Shown here: in pieces, positions 32,382 through 36,467 of the stretch
Layout of the letters: each line of letters opens with the position of its first letter
How positions within the stretch are numbered: position 1 is the stretch's first letter
Origin: an uncultured Oscillospiraceae bacterium
Lineage (GTDB): Bacteria > Bacillota > Clostridia > Oscillospirales > Acutalibacteraceae
Direction of reading: 5' to 3'
Assembly: GCA_905211675.1 (NCBI GenBank)
Contig: CAJMBP010000005.1
Coordinates: 1 to 36,467, forward strand
Length of the DNA stretch: 36,467 nucleotides
Program-made: the position numbers and the translations under genes
The notes under the pieces: generated by a model
Database searches by the model: none
What the model saw: only the letters and a program-made list of their open reading frames with translations
What the model was told of the DNA's origin: nothing

Positions 32382-33868
32382 ATTATGTAAGCACAAGAGA
32401 TAACTCAAAAAAAGTAACCTCGGCTTATGCTATAGCCCACGGTATTTCCGAAGAAGGCGGACTTTATATACCCGAAAATATACCGGAGTTGAATAAAGAT
32501 GATTTTTGCCGTCTTTGCGAGCTTGATTATAAGGGCAAGGCGGAATATGTGCTTAAAAAATTTCTTACCGATTTTACAGACGAAGAAATAGCGCACTGTG
32601 TAAACGGTGCATACACCGGTTCTTTTGATGATGACAAACCTGCCGCAATAGCACAGCTCGGCGAAAATATAAATATTTTAGAGCTTTGGCACGGTCCTAC
32701 CTGCGCTTTTAAAGATTTGGCTTTACAGCTTTTGCCGTATTTGCTTACAACCTCTACCCAAAAAATCGCAGACGGCAAAAAAACCGTTATTCTTGTGGCA
32801 ACATCGGGTGATACGGGTAAGGCGGCGCTTGAAGGATTTAAAGATGTCGAAAATACCGAAATAATTGTTTTTTATCCCAGTGAGGGCGTGAGTCCCATGC
32901 AAAAACTGCAAATGGATTCGCAAAAGGGAAATAATGTTCATGTTTGCGCAATAAAAGGTAATTTTGACGACGCGCAGTCGGGTGTAAAAAACATTTTTAC
33001 CAATACAGAAATTAAAGACATATTAGCACAAAACGGTATGGAATTTTCGTCGGCTAATTCTATAAATTGGGGCAGACTTGTTCCACAGATAATTTATTAT
33101 ATTTCTGCCTACTGTGATATGTTGAGCAAGGGCGACGATTTGTCGGAGGGCTTTAATGTTGTTGTTCCTACAGGTAATTTCGGTAATATTCTTGCGGCAT
33201 ATTACGCAAAAGAAATGGGTGTGCCGATTAACCGACTTATTTGCGCTTCCAACGCAAATAAAGTGCTGACCGACTTTATTAACACGGGCGTTTATGATTG
33301 TAACCGTGATTTTTATACAACTATATCGCCGTCCATGGATATACTTATATCAAGCAATCTCGAGCGTATGCTTTATATTCTTTCAAACGGTGATGACAGG
33401 TATATCGCTTCAATCCAGTCACAGTTAAAGCAAGAGGGTAAATTTACGGTAAACGACACAGTTTTGTCAAAATTACAAGCTTTGTTTTACGGTGCCAGCT
33501 GTGACGACAAGGCAACACTTGAAACGATAAAAAACACCTTTGACGAGTACGGGTATTTAATCGACACTCATACCGCTGTTGCAGTTAATGCCTATAATCA
33601 GTATGTCAGCGCAACAAGCGACAAACGCTCGGTGCTTATTGCATCAACCGCATCGCCCTATAAATTTGCAAAAAGCGTTATTTCGGCTTTGTCTGACAAT
33701 GTTTGTGAAAATGAATTTGATAATGTCGACGCTCTTTCGGCTTTAACAAACACCGAGGTTCCGACGCCCATTGCCGAGCTTAAAAATGCCGAAGTGCGCT
33801 TTAAAGATGTATATAACAAGCAGGATATGAAAACCGCCGTATTTAAATGTCTTGAAATTTTAGCATAA
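32378..33868 (+). CDS. thrC: Threonine synthase
   Basis: 496 residues. It makes threonine from O-phosphohomoserine with PLP. The N-terminus MNYVSTRDNS is typical of the longer threonine synthase class. The PLP lysine is Lys112 in GPTCAFKDLALQ, and VATSGDTGKAALEGF supplies the phosphate-binding loop. It draws on the same aspartate semialdehyde pool as the dap genes in this window. No hom or thrB is adjacent. A strong terminator follows at once. Confidence 0.95.
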   Translation: MNYVSTRDNSKKVTSAYAIAHGISEEGGLYIPENIPELNKDDFCRLCELDYKGKAEYVLKKFLTDFTDEEIAHCVNGAYTGSFDDDKPAAIAQLGENINILELWHGPTCAFKDLALQLLPYLLTTSTQKIADGKKTVILVATSGDTGKAALEGFKDVENTEIIVFYPSEGVSPMQKLQMDSQKGNNVHVCAIKGNFDDAQSGVKNIFTNTEIKDILAQNGMEFSSANSINWGRLVPQIIYYISAYCDMLSKGDDLSEGFNVVVPTGNFGNILAAYYAKEMGVPINRLICASNANKVLTDFINTGVYDCNRDFYTTISPSMDILISSNLERMLYILSNGDDRYIASIQSQLKQEGKFTVNDTVLSKLQALFYGASCDDKATLETIKNTFDEYGYLIDTHTAVAVNAYNQYVSATSDKRSVLIASTASPYKFAKSVISALSDNVCENEFDNVDALSALTNTEVPTPIAELKNAEVRFKDVYNKQDMKTAVFKCLEILA

Positions 33869-33903
33869 ACAAATATCCGACTCATAGCGAGTCGGATATT
33901 TGT
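33869..33903. terminator. Terminator between thrC and the DUF1540 gene
   Basis: A 15-bp perfect stem, ACAAATATCCGACTC (33869-33883) with its complement (33889-33903), and a 5-nt loop. A- and T-rich ends on each side fit a bidirectional terminator for the convergent genes. Confidence 0.85.
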
Positions 33904-33910
33904 TACACGG

Positions 33911-34081
33911 TTACTGTCTTGCTTTAAAGGTGTCGCAGCAGGTTTCGCTGCAGGTGCAGGCTGTGCGGTTGCCAACCTGAATTTTGCCTGCGGAGCATGA
34001 ATCGTTTTCGGTGTGATGAACACAGTTCTTAACCGAGCAATTGATGCAGCTTTCGGTTTTGCAAGATGATGAATTTTCCAT
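33911..34081 (-). CDS. Small Cys-rich DUF1540-like protein
   Basis: 56 residues with nine cysteines and two histidines. The core CINCSVKNCVHH followed by CSAGKIQVG and the T-C-C-DTF end match the DUF1540 pattern, which is common in Clostridia and is thought to bind metal. No membrane segment or signal peptide. The start at 34081 is set by AAGGAAG 6 nt upstream; longer in-frame readings (to 34225) overlap the next gene and lack a site. Nothing around it reveals its role. Some DUF1540 genes are linked to sporulation, but nothing here tests that. Confidence 0.82.
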   Translation of the reverse strand: MENSSSCKTESCINCSVKNCVHHTENDSCSAGKIQVGNRTACTCSETCCDTFKARQ

Positions 34082-34163
34082 AAAAATCTTCCTTTCCGGC
34101 TTTTGGCCAACTATATTATTTGTATGTTGTAAACCTAATATACAAGGCAGGTGAAGCATAATA

Positions 34164-34871
34164 ATGAATTTATTTACAATTTCGGATTTACATTTACCGT
34201 TCGGCGTCGATAAGCCTATGAACATTTTCGGCGGTTGGAATAATTATGTTGAACGCATAGAAAATAATTGGAAAAAATTAGTAAATTCTAATGATACCGT
34301 TGTAATAGGCGGTGATATATCTTGGGCAAGCTCTTTAGGCGAGGCAAAGCCCGATTTTGAATTTATTAACAAATTGCCCGGTACAAAAATTATTTTAAAA
34401 GGCAATCACGATTATTGGTGGAGCACTGCGAACAAAATAAATGAGTTTTTAAAAGATAATAAATTCGATACCGTAAAAATTTTACACAACAATTGTTACT
34501 ATGACGGAAAAATAGCCATTTGCGGCACACGCGGCTGGCTCTATGACGGTACGGGCGAAAAAGATCGAAAAATTATTCTGCGCGAAGCGGGCAGACTTGA
34601 AACCTCAATTAAAACTGCTGTTCAAAGCGGTGCTTCACCAATAGTGTTTCTTCACTATCCGCCCGTATATGCCGATTTTGTATGTGAAGAGATTATTGAA
34701 ATATTAAAAAGGTATCGAATAAATAATGTATATTACGGTCATATACACGGAGGCGGAGTTTACAATACGGTTGACTGTTACGACGGAATTAAAATGAGGC
34801 TGACATCATGCGACGGCATTGATTTTACGCCGTTGTTCATATCGCAATGTCGGGAATTTGAAAATTTATAA
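34164..34871 (+). CDS. Calcineurin-like metallophosphoesterase
   Basis: 235 residues. The metal-binding motifs of the family are in order: D-x-H at Asp8 and His10, GD at 50-51, GNHD at 80-83, His in FLHYPP, and GHIHGG from about 192. It belongs to the broad predicted phosphohydrolase group (COG1768-like). The substrate could be a nucleotide, a phosphodiester or a protein. AGGTGA lies ahead of the ATG. It stands alone between the DUF1540 gene and tig. Confidence 0.88.
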   Translation: MNLFTISDLHLPFGVDKPMNIFGGWNNYVERIENNWKKLVNSNDTVVIGGDISWASSLGEAKPDFEFINKLPGTKIILKGNHDYWWSTANKINEFLKDNKFDTVKILHNNCYYDGKIAICGTRGWLYDGTGEKDRKIILREAGRLETSIKTAVQSGASPIVFLHYPPVYADFVCEEIIEILKRYRINNVYYGHIHGGGVYNTVDCYDGIKMRLTSCDGIDFTPLFISQCREFENL

Positions 34872-34918
34872 CATTTACCGAATTTTGAATATAATACCAA
34901 AATGTCAGTAAAAAAGCC

Positions 34919-34946
34919 TTGATTTTTTATTGTTTTATGGTATAAT
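34919..34946 (+). promoter_or_regulatory. Promoter of tig
   Basis: TTGATT (34919-34924), 16-nt spacer, TATAAT (34941-34946), about 50 nt before the tig start. Confidence 0.7.
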
Positions 34947-34997
34947 CATCATTATTAGTATGGGGTCAAATGGCTTCGTATGCGGAGGTATATAAAA

Positions 34998-36338
34998 ATG
35001 ACATTAAAATCTACAAACAAACTTGAAACAAATCGCTATCAGCTTGAAATTGTTATCGACGGTGAACAGTTCCGCGAAGCAATAAAACAGGCTTATCGCA
35101 AAAACGGTAAAAAAATCAATGTGCCCGGCTTCAGAAAGGGTAAAGCACCCCTTCATATAATTGAAACATACTACGGCACCGAAGTGTTTTTTGAAGACGC
35201 TTTAAATCTTCTTTATTCCGATGCGGTTGATGCCGCAATTACCGAATCGGGTCTTAAGGTTATTGATGACAAAATGGACTTTGATTTAGTATCCATCTCT
35301 AAAGAAGACGGTGTTGATTTTAAAGTAAGCGTTACTACTTACCCCGAAATCGAGCTTGAGGCTTATAAGGGTCTTAAAGCCGAAAGACCGCTTGTTAAGG
35401 TCGATGCGGCCGAGGTTAACGCCGAGGTTAAATCAATTCAGGAGCGCAATGCGCGTATGGTATCGGTTGAAGAAAGAGCCGCAAAAAAAGGCGACACCGT
35501 TGTTATTGACTTTGAAGGCTTTACAGACGGCGTGCCGTTTGACGGCGGCAAGGCAGAGGGTCATTCGCTTGAACTCGGCTCGGGTCAGTTTATTCCCGGC
35601 TTTGAAGATCAGATTATCGGCAAAAATATCGGTGATGAATTTGATGTAAATGTAACCTTCCCCGAAGATTACGGCGCAAAAGAGCTTGCAGGCAAACCTG
35701 CTGTTTTCAAGGTTAATTTACACGAAATTAAGGTTCGCGAGCTTCCTGCCGCAGATGACGAATTTGCCAAAGATGTAAGTGAATTTGACACACTTAAAGA
35801 ATTTAAGGCTGACCTTAAGAAAAAGGCACTTGAACGCAAGAAAAAAGCCGCCGAAGAAGCGGTTGAGAATATTCTTGTTCAGCAAATCGTTGACGGAATT
35901 AAGGGTGAAATTCCCGAGGCTATGTTTACAAACCGCCTTAATCAATCGGTAGAAGAGTTTAACTACCGTTTACAGTCACAGGGTATGAGCCTTGACCTGT
36001 ATTTAAAATACACAGGCAGCACTATCGAGCAGTTCCGTGACACCTTCCGTCCACAGGCTGAAATGCAGGTTAAATACCGTCTTGCGCTCGAAAAGATTGT
36101 TGAACTTGAAAATATCAAAGCAACCGAAGAAGAGCTTGAAGCAGAATATGCTAAGCTTGCCGAAGGCTACGGTGTTGATGTTGATAAGGTTAAATCTGTT
36201 ATTCCCGCAAGTGAGGTCGAAAAGGATGTAGCCGTAGGCAAGGCTATTGACTTTGTAAAGGCTAACGCGGTTATAACCGATGAAGTTGATGAAAAGAAAG
36301 AGGCTAAAAAGGCCGAATCTAAAAAATCGGAAGAATAA
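34998..36338 (+). CDS. tig: Trigger factor chaperone
   Basis: 446 residues, full length. The ribosome-docking signature GFRKGKAP is at 44-51. A FKBP-type prolyl isomerase domain covers about 150-245 (GDTVVIDFEGFTDG at its start), and a helical C-terminal chaperone domain ends in a Lys/Glu-rich tail. The start at 34998 follows GGAGG; an ATG at 34980 overlaps that site and is rejected. It is followed 55 nt later by clpP, the classic tig-clpP-clpX order. Confidence 0.96.
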   Translation: MTLKSTNKLETNRYQLEIVIDGEQFREAIKQAYRKNGKKINVPGFRKGKAPLHIIETYYGTEVFFEDALNLLYSDAVDAAITESGLKVIDDKMDFDLVSISKEDGVDFKVSVTTYPEIELEAYKGLKAERPLVKVDAAEVNAEVKSIQERNARMVSVEERAAKKGDTVVIDFEGFTDGVPFDGGKAEGHSLELGSGQFIPGFEDQIIGKNIGDEFDVNVTFPEDYGAKELAGKPAVFKVNLHEIKVRELPAADDEFAKDVSEFDTLKEFKADLKKKALERKKKAAEEAVENILVQQIVDGIKGEIPEAMFTNRLNQSVEEFNYRLQSQGMSLDLYLKYTGSTIEQFRDTFRPQAEMQVKYRLALEKIVELENIKATEEELEAEYAKLAEGYGVDVDKVKSVIPASEVEKDVAVGKAIDFVKANAVITDEVDEKKEAKKAESKKSEE

Positions 36339-36393
36339 TCTGTTTACGGTTATTTGATTTTGAACATACTGTTTATTGTTGGAGGTTATTTAT

Positions 36394-36467
36394 ATGGATA
36401 TGACTTTAGTTCCTTATGTTGTTGAACAAACAAGTCGCGGCGAGCGCTCTTATGACATATTCTCTCG
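36394..36467 (+). CDS. clpP: ATP-dependent Clp protease proteolytic subunit, N-terminus (cut by window edge)
   Basis: Only 24 codons are inside the window. They read LVPYVVEQTSRGERSYDIFSR near the start, the highly conserved ClpP N-terminus (quoted here in part). A GGAGG site lies 9 nt before the ATG at 36394. Catalytic residues lie outside the window. The position after tig supports the call. Confidence 0.93.
   Translation, partial: MDMTLVPYVVEQTSRGERSYDIFS

Noticed and set aside
33658..34110. 150-residue minus-strand frame over the thrC end and DUF1540 region
   Set aside because: It is antisense to well-supported thrC and in a different frame from the DUF1540 gene, with no start site.
1..36467. 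CRISPR arrays, transposases, prophage genes, toxin-antitoxin pairs or tRNA/rRNA genes
   Set aside because: No regularly spaced direct repeats, transposase or integrase motifs, toxin-antitoxin pairs or cloverleaf-type sequences were found in any gap; nearly all space is accounted for by core genes.

Overview
The window is a gene-dense, AT-leaning stretch of a low-GC Gram-positive chromosome, most likely an anaerobic member of the Clostridia (Oscillospiraceae/Ruminococcaceae-like). The evidence is strong AGGAGG-type ribosome binding sites, TTGACA-N17-TATAAT promoters, the Firmicutes-style cluster nusB-xseA-xseB-ispA-dxs-tlyA-nadK-argR-recN, a lysine riboswitch, an L19-type leader, a diaminopimelate dehydrogenase, a CwlD-like amidase, and small clostridial families (DUF4364, TIGR04086, DUF1540). 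No rRNA, tRNA, CRISPR array, insertion sequence, prophage or plasmid signal was found. The content is almost entirely core chromosome.

Layout from left to right. (1) 1-2500, minus strand: start of glyA (cut by the window edge), then a lysine-riboswitch-controlled dapA-ddh operon. (2) 2546-12481, plus strand: one long, tightly packed operon with transcription factor NusB, exonuclease VII, isoprenoid precursor enzymes IspA and Dxs, TlyA, NAD kinase, ArgR, RecN, TyrS and an unrecognised 106-residue protein, closed by a 42-nt perfect palindrome. (3) 12549-15448, minus: asd-dapA-dapB, a second lysine/DAP operon with a second dapA and no riboswitch. (4) 15381-18548, plus: queA-tgt (queuosine), yajC and a small membrane protein. 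(5) 18576-19188, minus: a DUF4364 regulator-like gene. (6) 19232-21497, plus: cwlD-like amidase and radA. (7) 21500-23791, minus: tsaE-tsaB-rpiB-upp. (8) 23837-26686, plus: alpha/beta hydrolase, an acyltransferase-fold protein with a lost active site, and fba. (9) 26704-28351, minus: rsmD-coaD-coiled-coil protein. (10) 28461-33903, plus: L19 leader, rplS, lepB, rbgA, rnhB, a YraN-family gene, an M19 dipeptidase and thrC. (11) 33911-34081, minus: a 56-residue Cys-rich DUF1540 protein. (12) 34164-36467, plus: a metallophosphoesterase, tig and the start of clpP.

How the genes work together. Asd, two DapA paralogs, DapB and Ddh form the dehydrogenase branch from aspartate semialdehyde to meso-DAP (cell wall and lysine), and ThrC drains the same aspartate pathway. 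The two DAP operons have separate promoters, and only dapA-ddh carries a lysine sensor. The translation and ribosome theme recurs: TyrS, Tgt/QueA, TsaB/TsaE, TlyA, RsmD, RbgA, L19, and trigger factor with ClpP.

I did not find a convincing undescribed multi-gene system. The items most worth a second look are the acyltransferase-like protein with a degenerate catalytic motif, the orphan gene after tyrS, the face-to-face asd/queA promoters, the terminator that carries a ribosome binding site after yajC, and an inverted repeat flanking the rsmD promoter. All calls come from reading the sequence; no database search was run.
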